Shown: one piece after another, positions 1 through 7,960 of the stretch | Layout of the letters: each line of letters starts with the position of its first letter | Numbering within the stretch: position 1 is the stretch's first letter | Source of the DNA: DASSUW01 sp963844205 | Lineage (GTDB): Bacteria; Actinomycetota; Thermoleophilia; Solirubrobacterales; Solirubrobacteraceae | Length of the DNA: 64,000 bases | Reading direction: 5' to 3' | Assembly: GCA_963844205.1 (NCBI GenBank) | Contig: CAWJNK010000014.1 | Span: forward strand, 186,001 to 250,000 | Program-made: the position numbers and the translations under genes | The notes under the pieces: model-generated | Database searches by the model: none | Seen by the model: the letters and a program-made list of their open reading frames with translations, nothing else | What the model was told of the DNA's origin: nothing

Positions 1-237
1 CGGGCCCTCGACGTCGCTGGCCGTGGCGCCGGACTCGTCGCCGCCGTGGGTGAGGGCGTCGATCAGCACCGAGGTGCGCGTGACGTCGGAGAGCAGGACG
101 AACTCGCCGGCGCGCCCGACGTCGGTCAGGAACGCCAGCACGGCGTGCCACTCCTCCTCGGTCACGCGGTGCCGCTCGAGCACCTCGTGGAGCGCCGCCA
201 GGGCGTCCGGGATGACCTCTTTCAGCCGGTCGCTCAC
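1..237 (-). CDS. Intradiol ring-cleavage dioxygenase, N-terminal part
   Basis: This is the first 79 codons of a gene that leaves the window at base 1. It begins with GTG at 237, overlapping the stop of the amidohydrolase by four bases (GTGA), so the two are translationally coupled. The peptide has the helical N-terminal domain of catechol/hydroxyquinol 1,2-dioxygenases: a stretch reading HRVTEEEWHAVLAFLTDVG, then EFVLLSDVTRTSVLIDAL, and finally GATASDVEGP, which in the family precedes the FY of the catalytic domain. The family uses Fe(III) to open catechol-type rings between the hydroxyls. The iron ligands lie beyond the window, so the substrate (catechol, hydroxyquinol or chlorocatechol) cannot be judged. 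Confidence 0.82.
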   Translation of the reverse strand, partial: MSDRLKEVIPDALAALHEVLERHRVTEEEWHAVLAFLTDVGRAGEFVLLSDVTRTSVLIDALTHGGDESGATASDVEGP

Positions 238-1664
238 GACACCTTCCCCCACTGTGTGTACTGGTACGGATTCTCGAGGACGCTGCGCTCGGGGATCTCC
301 GGGTGCATCCCGCCTTCCCACGCGTCGCCCAGCTCCCGCTGCGCGAACTCGACGGTCTCCTCCACCGCCTGGCGCGCGCGGCCGAGGTCGATCCCGAGGA
401 GCTTGCCCTCGTGCTTGACCACGCGCCCGTTCACGATGACCGTGTGGACGTCGGCCCGCTGCGCCTGGAACGCGACGTGGCCGTACGGGTGCAGGACCGG
501 GAACATGACCGGCGAGTCTTCGTTCTTGACGAGCACGACGTCGGCCTTCTTGCCCGCCTCGAGGCTGCCGATCAGCGAGTCCATCCCCAGCGCCTTGCTC
601 CCGCCGCGGGTGGCCCACTCGACCACCTGCTCGGCGCGCAGGTGGTGGTTGGTGACCGTGTCGCCCTTGGCGTGCGCCTCGAGGTGCTCGCGCGAGCGGT
701 CGGCGCCGAGCGTGGAGCGCATCGCGCAGAACAGGTCGCCGCTCCACCACACGCTGGTGTCCATCGAGAGCGAGACCGGGATGTCGTGCTTACGCAGCTG
801 CCAGGTCGGCGGGTAGCCCTGGCCCGCGCTCTGCTCGCTCTCCGTCGACACCGAGACCGAGCCGCCGGTCGCCGCGATCCGGTGGTAGGAGTCCTCGGTC
901 AGCGTCGCGGCGTGGACGTAGATGTTCTCCGGCGTCATGAACCCGTGCTCGTGCATGAGCCGGATGCCGTCGTCGTTGGTGGCGCCCCAGACGCCCGCGT
1001 GGGTGGTGACGGGCACGCCGAGCTCGCGCGCGACCTTGAACGCCTCCTGCTCGGGAAACTCGGGGTCGCCGGTGACGTCGAACGCCATCTGGAAGCCGAG
1101 CATGTCGTCGGGGGTGCCGAAGCGGCGCTCGACGAAGCCGCGGAAGTCCTTGGACGTCGACCACTCCCACGGGCCCTGCTGGAGGTTGCCGTAGGCGAGC
1201 ACGAAGCGGCCGGGGACCGCCTGCAGCGCGTCGACGGCGGCGTCGGCGTGGTCGACGGTCTGGAGGCCGTGCGACCAGTCGACGGTCGTGGTCACGCCCG
1301 CGTCGAGCGACTCGATCGCCGACAGCAGGTTGCCCGCGTGGACGTCCTGGGGGCGGAAGATCTTGCCCCACTCGAGGTAGAAGAAGACGAAGTACTGGGT
1401 CAGCGACCAGTCGGCGCCGTAGCCGCGCAGCGCGGTCTGCCACATGTGCCGGTGCGTGTCGATCATCCCCGGCATCACGATGCCGTCCGAGGCGTCGATC
1501 TCGAGCGCGCCCTCCGGCGCGTCCAGGCCGGGGCCGACCCCGGCGATCTTGTCGTCGACCACGAGCACGTCCGCGCCGTGCAGGACATCGTGGGCGTCGT
1601 TCATGGTCAGCACCGTGCCTCGGCGCAGGACGACCGGCCGGCCGGGCTCGATGTCGCTACTCAT
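234..1664 (-). CDS. Amidohydrolase (cytosine deaminase/AtzA-TrzN-like)
   Basis: A 476-residue metal-dependent hydrolase of the amidohydrolase superfamily, a TIM barrel acting on amide, amidine or amino-heterocycle substrates. The THRHMWQ motif near residue 70 supplies the HxH metal ligands, VTTHAG near 218 and YVHAA near 245 supply further histidines, and SMDTS near 300 supplies the conserved Asp. I start at ATG 1664 because AAGGAG lies seven bases upstream; a longer reading from 1721 adds 19 residues with no family counterpart. It overlaps the downstream dioxygenase by four bases, which suggests catabolism of an aromatic or heterocyclic compound. The substrate is not identifiable from sequence. 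Confidence 0.85.
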   Translation of the reverse strand: MSSDIEPGRPVVLRRGTVLTMNDAHDVLHGADVLVVDDKIAGVGPGLDAPEGALEIDASDGIVMPGMIDTHRHMWQTALRGYGADWSLTQYFVFFYLEWGKIFRPQDVHAGNLLSAIESLDAGVTTTVDWSHGLQTVDHADAAVDALQAVPGRFVLAYGNLQQGPWEWSTSKDFRGFVERRFGTPDDMLGFQMAFDVTGDPEFPEQEAFKVARELGVPVTTHAGVWGATNDDGIRLMHEHGFMTPENIYVHAATLTEDSYHRIAATGGSVSVSTESEQSAGQGYPPTWQLRKHDIPVSLSMDTSVWWSGDLFCAMRSTLGADRSREHLEAHAKGDTVTNHHLRAEQVVEWATRGGSKALGMDSLIGSLEAGKKADVVLVKNEDSPVMFPVLHPYGHVAFQAQRADVHTVIVNGRVVKHEGKLLGIDLGRARQAVEETVEFAQRELGDAWEGGMHPEIPERSVLENPYQYTQWGKVS

Positions 1665-1729
1665 CTGTGGCTCCTTCCCCGGGGACCCGGCCACCTTTCC
1701 AAGCGGCGGCGGCCGGGTCAAGCGGGGTG

Positions 1730-3193
1730 TCAGGCAGCCTCAGGCAGCGGCTCGGGCTCGAAGCCCGCGTGGTGCTCCGGCTGCGTCTCGGGCGCGCCGC
1801 GCAGCACGACCGCGGCAATCACGATCGCGACCAGGATCAGCCCCGCGCCGATCAGATACGCCAGGTGGAAGCCGGCGTTGAGCGCGGCGGCGGGAGTCTC
1901 GCCGCTCGCCAGCACGCCCGCAGTGTGGTCGGAGGCGATCGTGGCCAGCACCGCCAGGCCGAGCGCCCCGCCGACCTGCGCGGCCGTGTTGACGAGGCCC
2001 GACGCGAGACCGGCGTCACGCGGCGTGGCGCCCGACATCGCGAGCGTCATCACCGACGGGAAGCCGAGGCCGGCGCCGAGCCCGAGCAGGACCATCGACG
2101 GCAGCACGTCCCGCACGTAGCTCGCGTCGACCGGCGTGCGCGCGAACAGCAGCTCGGCGCCCGCGATCAGCGCCATGCTCGCGATCAGCGTCGGCTTCGG
2201 CCCGTAGCGGAGACTGACCTGAGCGGCGACGCGCAGGGACATCGCGCCCATCGTGAGCGTCGCGGGCAGGAACGCGAGGCCGACCTCGAGCGCGTCGTAG
2301 CCGAGGATCCGCTGGAGGTAGAGCGCGCCGAGGAAGAACATCCCGAACATCCCGACCATGAGCAGCGCCTGGATCACGTCGGCGCCGGCCACGTTCCGCG
2401 AGCGGAACAAACGCAGCGGCATCAGCGGGTTGGCGATGCGGGCCTGCCGCGCCACGAAGCCGGCGAGCAGCGCGAGCGCGACGGCGCCGAGCCCGAGCGT
2501 CCGGGCCGAGCCCCAGCCCTGCGACTCGACCTCGAGGATCGTGTAGACGAGCAGCATCAGGCCGCCGGTGAGCAGCGCGGCGCCCGGCAGGTCGGCGCCC
2601 TTCTTCAGGCCGATGCCGCGCGAGTCGTCGACCAGCCGCAGCGCGGCAAGGCCGGTCGCGACGCCGATCGGCAGGTTGACGAAGAAGATCCAGTGCCAGT
2701 TGATGGCCTCGGTCAGCACGCCGCCGACCAGCAGGCCGATCGAGCCGCCGGCGACGGCGACGAACGTGTAGACGCCGATCGCCTTCGCCTGCTCCCGCTG
2801 CTCGGGGAACATCGTCACGATCATGCCGAGGATCACGGCGGAGGTCAGCGCGCCGCCGACGCCCTGCACGAAGCGGGCGCCGATCAGCATCGCCTGGCTC
2901 TGGGCGATGGCGCACGCGAGCGAAGCGGCGGTGAAGACCGCGAGCCCGATCAGGAAGACGCGCCGCTGGCCGATCAGGTCGCCGAGGCGGCCCGCGAGCA
3001 GCAGCAGCCCGCCGAACGCGATCAGGTACGCGTTGACGACCCAGGCCAGGTTGCTCTGGGAGAAGGAGAGGTCGTCCTGGATCGAGGGGAGCGCGACGTT
3101 CACGATCGTCGCGTCGAGGACGATCATGAGCATGCCGACGCACAGCACGTACAGCGCCATCCAGCGCCGGGTGTCGTTCGTGTGAGTAGTCAT
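1730..3193 (-). CDS. MFS transporter, DHA2 (EmrB/QacA) family
   Basis: A 487-residue integral membrane protein with the 14-helix layout of proton-driven drug exporters. The first helix carries the LDATIVNVALPSIQ motif typical of DHA2 members, and GRLGDLIGQRRVFLIG between helices 2 and 3 is motif A. The C-terminus is a short hydrophilic tail rich in Glu and Pro. I prefer ATG 3193 over an upstream in-frame start at 3229, since the first helix follows MTTHTNDTRRW directly; no strong ribosome-binding site is visible for either. It ends 65 bp before the amidohydrolase start and may be co-transcribed with it. The substrate is unknown. Confidence 0.87.
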   Translation of the reverse strand: MTTHTNDTRRWMALYVLCVGMLMIVLDATIVNVALPSIQDDLSFSQSNLAWVVNAYLIAFGGLLLLAGRLGDLIGQRRVFLIGLAVFTAASLACAIAQSQAMLIGARFVQGVGGALTSAVILGMIVTMFPEQREQAKAIGVYTFVAVAGGSIGLLVGGVLTEAINWHWIFFVNLPIGVATGLAALRLVDDSRGIGLKKGADLPGAALLTGGLMLLVYTILEVESQGWGSARTLGLGAVALALLAGFVARQARIANPLMPLRLFRSRNVAGADVIQALLMVGMFGMFFLGALYLQRILGYDALEVGLAFLPATLTMGAMSLRVAAQVSLRYGPKPTLIASMALIAGAELLFARTPVDASYVRDVLPSMVLLGLGAGLGFPSVMTLAMSGATPRDAGLASGLVNTAAQVGGALGLAVLATIASDHTAGVLASGETPAAALNAGFHLAYLIGAGLILVAIVIAAVVLRGAPETQPEHHAGFEPEPLPEAA

Positions 3194-3215
3194 GTGTGAC
3201 TGATGGTCGCGGCCG

Positions 3216-3245
3216 GGGTGGAGTCTCAACAGAGGGACTCCACCC
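3216..3245. promoter_or_regulatory. 10-bp inverted repeat upstream of the MFS gene
   Basis: GGGTGGAGTC (3216-3225) and GACTCCACCC (3236-3245) form a perfect 10-bp inverted repeat with a 10-base spacer, 22 bp upstream of the MFS start codon. It is followed by a 12-bp perfect palindrome CCCAGGCCTGGG (3243-3254). There is no T-run, so it is a poor intrinsic terminator for the converging-in RTX-like gene. An operator for exporter regulation is the simpler reading, but no regulator is encoded next to it. Confidence 0.4.
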
Positions 3246-3271
3246 AGGCCTGGGTTCGGTGTTCCGTACCT

Positions 3272-4804
3272 TCAGCCGCGGAGCGTCCCGGCGCCGCGCT
3301 CGAGCTGACGGCGGCCGCGCCTGTCGGTCGCCTCGACGTCGAGCGCGAGGCGCTCGCCGGCGAGCCGGCCGTCGATCCGGACCGCGAGGCGGGCGGCGAC
3401 GAGCGTGCGGGCGCGCGTCAGGCGGCGCCGGACGAGCTTGACGGCGCCGTCGGCGGTGATGCGACCGGCGCTCGGGTCGATCGCGATCTCGCCCACCGTG
3501 AGCCCGTCGTGCTTGACCTGGACCGCGATCTCGCGCAGCTTGCGCCACGCCTTCGGATGCCGCCAGCTCAGCGCGATGCGCGCGGGCCGGCCGGCCTGCG
3601 CGTCGAGGCGGAGCGCTCCGACGACGGGCTCGTCGACCGCCTCGCAGTCGCTGACGACGTCCATGTCGGGCACGACGGGCCCGTTGATCGGGTCCTGGTC
3701 GACCGGGTCGGCGGTGACGAAGTCGAGGCCGCCACGACAGCGGATGTCGTCTCGCTCGCGGTCCCGCGCGGAGATCACGTCATTCTCGTCGCCGCCCTGC
3801 ACGATGTCCCTACCGGACCCCGGGTTGATCGTGTCGCCGCCGATCTCCGGCTCCAGGAGACGGCCGTCCGAGGTGGAGACGAAATCGTTGCCGGCGCCGG
3901 AGAGGACGTCGTTGGACTCGCGGCTGCCGAAGATGCGATCGTCGCCGCGGCCGCTGATGATGTCCTCCACGGTCGACTTGACGTTGTCGCCCTCGCGCAG
4001 CGCCACGTCGCCGTCGTCGTTGCGGTCGTCGAGGCTGATGTCCACCCTCGTCGCACGCCGGCCGTAGTCGATGACGTCGCGCCCGGTGCCGCCGTCGATG
4101 GTGTCGGCGCCGTTCGCGACGGTGCGCTCGTCGATGCGGTCAGGGCCGCCCCGGGCGTCGATCTTGTCGATGCCGTCGCCGCCGAGGAACAGCTCGCCGA
4201 GCACGTCATCGGTGCCGGTCACCGTGTCACCGAAGCCCGAGCCCTCGAGCACCTCGATGTCCCCCCGGACGTCCTCGAGGTCGCCGGGGCGGCCGTCGTT
4301 GGCGCTCGCGCCGAGGGTGACCACGACGCCGCGGTCGGCCTCGGTGTAGCGCACCGCGTCGGCGAGGCCGTCGCCGCCGATGTAGCTCACGGGCCCGGTC
4401 GCCGCCGCGCGCAGCCCGCCGAAGAACGTGTCGGTGCCGGTGCCGGCGTCGATCCTGCCGGGGTGCGGGGCGCGGTAGCGGACGACGTCGTTGCGGTCGG
4501 CCAGGGTCAGCTCGATCGAGGTCACGCCGGCGGCGTCGCACTCGAGGTCGCCGCTGCCGTTGAGCAGGCAGCCGGCGCCCGCGAGCTGCGGCGCCGAGTC
4601 GGCGACGATCAGCTTGCCGGCCGGGCCGACCCGCACGTCGACGACGTTGACCTCGGCGTTGCGGGCCGTGTAGGTCAGCTTGCCGTCGCGCACCTCGGCC
4701 GTGCCGGCGTGCGCCGCCGCCGGCAGGGCGAATGCGACGAGAACGGCCGCCAGCACGGCGCGGCGGAGCCGCGGGCTCGGGCCGGCGGCGGTGGGACGGT
4801 GCAT
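3272..4804 (-). CDS. Secreted RTX-like calcium-binding repeat protein
   Basis: A 510-residue exported protein. It starts at ATG 4804 (AAGGAG seven bases upstream) with a basic leader followed by a hydrophobic core ending AAAHA, a signal peptide. The middle third holds degenerate haemolysin-type nonapeptide repeats (GGDGID, GGPDRID, GTGRDVID, GRGDDRIF, GAGNDFV, GSGRDIV), which in the family wind into Ca2+-binding beta-rolls. The last ~110 residues form a beta-rich, Arg-rich tail of the kind seen on cell-surface proteins. No protease or lipase catalytic domain is present, so a structural or adhesive role is more likely than an enzymatic one. It is transcribed divergently from the riboswitch-controlled gene. 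Confidence 0.8.
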   Translation of the reverse strand: MHRPTAAGPSPRLRRAVLAAVLVAFALPAAAHAGTAEVRDGKLTYTARNAEVNVVDVRVGPAGKLIVADSAPQLAGAGCLLNGSGDLECDAAGVTSIELTLADRNDVVRYRAPHPGRIDAGTGTDTFFGGLRAAATGPVSYIGGDGLADAVRYTEADRGVVVTLGASANDGRPGDLEDVRGDIEVLEGSGFGDTVTGTDDVLGELFLGGDGIDKIDARGGPDRIDERTVANGADTIDGGTGRDVIDYGRRATRVDISLDDRNDDGDVALREGDNVKSTVEDIISGRGDDRIFGSRESNDVLSGAGNDFVSTSDGRLLEPEIGGDTINPGSGRDIVQGGDENDVISARDRERDDIRCRGGLDFVTADPVDQDPINGPVVPDMDVVSDCEAVDEPVVGALRLDAQAGRPARIALSWRHPKAWRKLREIAVQVKHDGLTVGEIAIDPSAGRITADGAVKLVRRRLTRARTLVAARLAVRIDGRLAGERLALDVEATDRRGRRQLERGAGTLRG

Positions 4805-4874
4805 CGGGTGGCTCCTTGGTCGTGGTCGAGCCACAGTTGACGCTGCGCCGCCTACCGCGGGCCTACGAGCCGCC

Positions 4875-5030
4875 TACGGCGCTGGTAACTTCCCGCCCCT
4901 CACGACGCAACGGGGAACCCGGTGAGAATCCGGGGCTGACGCGCAGCGGTGTGGGTGACGATCGGGCTGTGGTTCCACTGAGCCGCTCGGCTTGGGAAGG
5001 AAGCCCGAGAGGACGAACCCGAGCCCGAAC
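4875..5030 (+). ncRNA. Cobalamin (B12) riboswitch
   Basis: The leader of the following gene has the conserved blocks of the cobalamin aptamer in order: the GGGGAACCCGGTGAGAATCC segment (4912-4931), CGGGGCTGACGCGCAGCGGTGT just after it, then CCACTG (4975-4980), GGGAAGG (4994-5000), and a B12-box-like AGCCCGAGAGGACGAACC near 5002. The core follows the RFAM-type order of P3-P6 elements. It ends about 50 bp before the ATG at 5082. Binding of adenosylcobalamin normally represses the downstream gene, so expression is expected under B12 shortage. Confidence 0.85.
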
Positions 5031-5081
5031 ATCCGGTCGTGGGGTCCATCAACCGTCCCGCGCACGGACAAGGAGCCCCTC

Positions 5082-6688
5082 ATGCAGGCTGTCACCCCCG
5101 CCCGCCGCCTGGCCGCGGCGTGCGCCACCCTCGCGCTGCTCGCGCCCGCGACCGCGCAGGCCGCCCCGCCGCAGGAGGTCGCCGAGAGCGTCGCCGCCGG
5201 CGCCGCCTGGATCCGCACCCAGCAGAACCCAGCGACCGGCTCGCTCGGCGGATTCGGCGGCGACTACGCGCTGTCGGCGCTGTCGGCCGCCGGCGTCCAC
5301 CCCGCCGACGTCCACGGCCCGGCGCCCAGGACCCGTCGGCGCAGGACCACTACGCCGGCGTGTGGGCGGCGCAGACCACGCCGACCTCCACGGGCGTCCT
5401 GTTCGGCTCCGCCGCCGGGATCGACACCCAGCGGCTGTCGGCGTCGACCAACCTCGTCGCGCTGCTCGCCGCGACCTACAACGCCGGCGGCGCGCTCGAC
5501 GGCTCGTTCGCGAACGGCGCCACCAACACGACGGCGTTCACCGCGCTCGCGCTCGCGCGCGTGGGCGCGCCCGCGCCCGTGCTCGCGCGCGTGAACGCGT
5601 ACCTGCGCGGCCAGCAGCACACCGACGGCGGCTGGAACTTCGGCCGCGTCTCGACCGACGCCCAGCGCGCGGCGGCGAGCGGCGTCGACATCACCGGCGC
5701 CGTGCTCGCCGCCCTGTGCGAGACCGGGGCGACCGTCAACGACCCGGACGTGCGGGCCGGCCTGTCGTTCCTCGACGGCCGCCAGGACCCGGCCACGGGC
5801 GGCTTCGGGAACGTCGACTCGACGGCCTGGGCGGTGTCGGGGCTCAACGGCTGCGGCGTCGACCCGCAGGGCGGGCGCTTCACGACGTCGGCGAGCGTGA
5901 CGCCCGTCGATTCCCTGCTGTCCCAGCAGGACGCGAGCGGCGCCTTCCTGTTCGCCGGCGCGCCGAACCTGTACTCGACGCAGAACGCGGTCCGGGCGCT
6001 AGCGGGCGAGAGCTTCTCGGCCGACCCGCCGCGGCGCGCGGCGGCGGCCGACCCGCGCCGGCGGCCGGTCCCGGCGGTCGCCGACGGGACGGCGACCCCG
6101 CACGCGGTCGCGGTCGACGACGGCGCGGGCGACGTCCGGTTCTGCAGCGCCACCGCGCCCGCCGGCGGATCGCTCGCCGAGCTCCTCGCCGCCGCGCCCT
6201 GCGTTGACTCCGTCGCCGCCGCCGGAGGCCTGATCACCGCGATCGACGGCCGCGCCGGCGGGTGGCGCCTGCGCGTCGACCGCCTGCCCGAGGAGCCCGC
6301 CGCCGACACCCGCCGCATCGGCTTCGGCGACGCCGTCCTGGTCCGCCTGCCGCCCGCCGCGGTCGGCGCGCCCGGGAGCGGCGGCCCGCAGGGCCAGCCC
6401 GGCGCCGACGGCGCCCCCGGCCCCGCCGGCGCGCCCGGCGCACCCGGCCCGCGCGGCGCCCGCGGCCCGCGCGGTCGCGTCACCTGCCGGGTCCGCTCGA
6501 AGCGCCGCGTCAGCTGCCGTGTCACGGCGGCGCGCGCGACCCGGGCCACGCTCCTCCGCCGCGGGCGCGTGTACGCGTCCGGCACCGTCGCGGGCCTGCG
6601 GGCGCGCCGGCCGATCCGGCCGGGCCGCTACGCGCTCAGGCTCGCGAACCGGCCGACGCTCGTGGTGGTGGTCAGCTCAAGCCGGTGA
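5082..6688 (+). CDS. Secreted transcobalamin-like B12-binding protein with collagen-like tail (one frameshift)
   Basis: Starts at ATG 5082 with AAGGAG six bases upstream and a signal peptide (basic start, hydrophobic run, ATAQA). It has four parts: an alpha-helical repeat domain of the prenyltransferase/squalene-cyclase type (repeats such as HTDGGWNF, DPATGGFGNVDSTAWAVSGL); a domain with the pattern GGSLAELL...GGLITAIDG...GGWRLRV...GFGDAVLV, as in DUF4430, the C-terminal domain of transcobalamin and intrinsic factor; about 12 Gly-X-Y triplets; and a basic beta tail. The upstream cobalamin riboswitch supports B12 capture at the cell surface. The frame changes near 5319: reading from 5082 runs out, and continues in the other frame at GAQDPSAQDH. 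One missing base there would restore it, so this is a recent mutation or a sequencing error. Its end overlaps the convergent GST gene by 12 bp. Confidence 0.72.
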
Positions 6689-7366
6689 CTTCGTCGAGTC
6701 CACGTAGCCGCGCACGTCCGCCGCCGGCTCGGAGTAGGCGTCGCCGAGCGTCTCCTCCATCGCCTTCATGTAGTCCTCGGCCCACTGCGGGAAGTCGTAG
6801 TCGATCGCCCGCAGGAACTCGAGCGTCGCGGCCAGCCGGATGTCGGCGATCGTCGGCTGGTCGCCGCCGATGAAGCGCTTGCCGTCGAGGAAGTAGGCGC
6901 GATAGACGTCGAGCGGGTCGGCGAGCGCCTCCTCGGCGTCCTTCTGCGCCTTCGCCTTCATCTCGGCGTCGGCCTCGGAGGTCGCCACCTCGCCCGGGTA
7001 CTGGGCGAAGCCCAGGGTGGGGTACGTGGCGCGCGCGACCAGCGGATAGACCGTGCCGATCAAGTAGAACATCGCGTTGTCGACCATCGCCCGCTGGCCC
7101 GGATCGGTCGGGTAGAACCGGTCCAGGCCGTGCTTGTTGCAGAGGTAGGCCATGATCGCGCAGCTCTCCCCCAGCGTCCCGCGCGGCAGCTCCTCGCCTT
7201 CCAGCATCGGCGTCAGGTGCGCGGGGTACTTGCTCAGGTACTCCGGCTCGGTCGTCTTCCCCCAGACGTCGACCTCCTCGAAGTCGAGGCCTGCGGCGCG
7301 GACGAAGATGCGGGCCGAGAGGTTGTTGACGCTCGGGGTCAGGATGTTCAGCGTGTACGCCGCCAT
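6677..7366 (-). CDS. Glutathione S-transferase family protein
   Basis: A 229-residue two-domain GST-fold protein. The N-terminal thioredoxin-like half has TPSVNNLSARIFVRAAGLDFEEVDV, the HLTPML cis-Pro region and GESCAIMAYL, the usual Glu/Ser pair that holds the gamma-glutamyl group. The C-terminal helical half has GGDQPTIADIRLAATLEFL, the conserved N-capping Asp motif. It is the last gene of a four-gene minus operon, 9 bp after the VOC gene. Actinobacteria usually lack glutathione, so a related thiol or a ligand-binding role is possible. Confidence 0.85.
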   Translation of the reverse strand: MAAYTLNILTPSVNNLSARIFVRAAGLDFEEVDVWGKTTEPEYLSKYPAHLTPMLEGEELPRGTLGESCAIMAYLCNKHGLDRFYPTDPGQRAMVDNAMFYLIGTVYPLVARATYPTLGFAQYPGEVATSEADAEMKAKAQKDAEEALADPLDVYRAYFLDGKRFIGGDQPTIADIRLAATLEFLRAIDYDFPQWAEDYMKAMEETLGDAYSEPAADVRGYVDSTKSPA

Positions 7367-7375
7367 GCGCTCCTC

Positions 7376-7960
7376 CTAGCGGTAGGGGTCCTTCGGTGAC
7401 CGGTCCTGCGACAGCGACGCTCGCGTCCGTGCCGTGAGCGTCTCGATCGCGTCCGCGACGTGGACGCGATCGATGTGGTGCTCGCCGCGCTCCGTGCGCA
7501 GCCTGTGCGCCTCGAGCAGCACCTCGCCGTGCGTGACGCCGTGCGGCGGCTCGAAGCGATACGACGCCAGCTCGATCAGCAGGCCCAGCGGGTCCGTAAA
7601 GTAGATCGAGTCCATGAACCCGCGGTCCTTGACGCCGCTGTGGTGGATGCCGCGCTCGTCGAGGCGCTCGACCGCCTGCGCGAAGCTGGCCTGCGAGACG
7701 GCGAACGCGAGGTGATGGACGCAGCCCGGGTCCGTGGCCGTGCGGGTCGGGTCGGCCTCGCGGTCCTCGTTGGTGAACACGGTGATGAGGCGGCCGTCGC
7801 CGGGGTCGAAGTAGAGGTGGCTCTCGGCCGCGTTGTCGAGGTTGGGCTGCTCGAACACGAACGGCATCCCGAGCAGGCCCTCCCAGAAGTCGATCGACGT
7901 CCGACGGGCCGCCCCGACGATCGTGATGTGGTGCACACCTTGGCTTTGAAGCTTTCGCAT
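7376..7960 (-). CDS. VOC (glyoxalase/extradiol dioxygenase fold) protein
   Basis: A 194-residue vicinal-oxygen-chelate protein. Two beta-alpha-beta-beta-beta modules are visible: the first begins GVHHITIVGA and includes FWEGLLGMPFVFEQ; the second begins CVHHLAFAV and includes YFTDPLGLLIELASYRFEP. The two HH pairs and the final Glu in LLIELAS are the expected metal ligands. A polar extension of about 50 residues follows the fold. It directly abuts the upstream CoA ligase (stop at 7961, start at 7960). Family members are dioxygenases, glyoxalases or epimerases (methylmalonyl-CoA epimerase-like); in this context a ring-cleavage or CoA-thioester role is plausible but unproven. Confidence 0.83.
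   Translation of the reverse strand: MRKLQSQGVHHITIVGAARRTSIDFWEGLLGMPFVFEQPNLDNAAESHLYFDPGDGRLITVFTNEDREADPTRTATDPGCVHHLAFAVSQASFAQAVERLDERGIHHSGVKDRGFMDSIYFTDPLGLLIELASYRFEPPHGVTHGEVLLEAHRLRTERGEHHIDRVHVADAIETLTARTRASLSQDRSPKDPYR

Noticed and set aside
303..2120. Long plus-strand open frame over the amidohydrolase and MFS genes
   Set aside because: It is antisense to two well-supported genes, and its Arg/His/Asp/Val-rich composition is typical of a GC-rich shadow frame.
4079..4349. Possible CRISPR-like repetition in the RTX region
   Set aside because: The repetition is the degenerate nonapeptide coding pattern of the RTX-like gene; there are no constant repeats with unique spacers. No CRISPR array is seen anywhere in the window.
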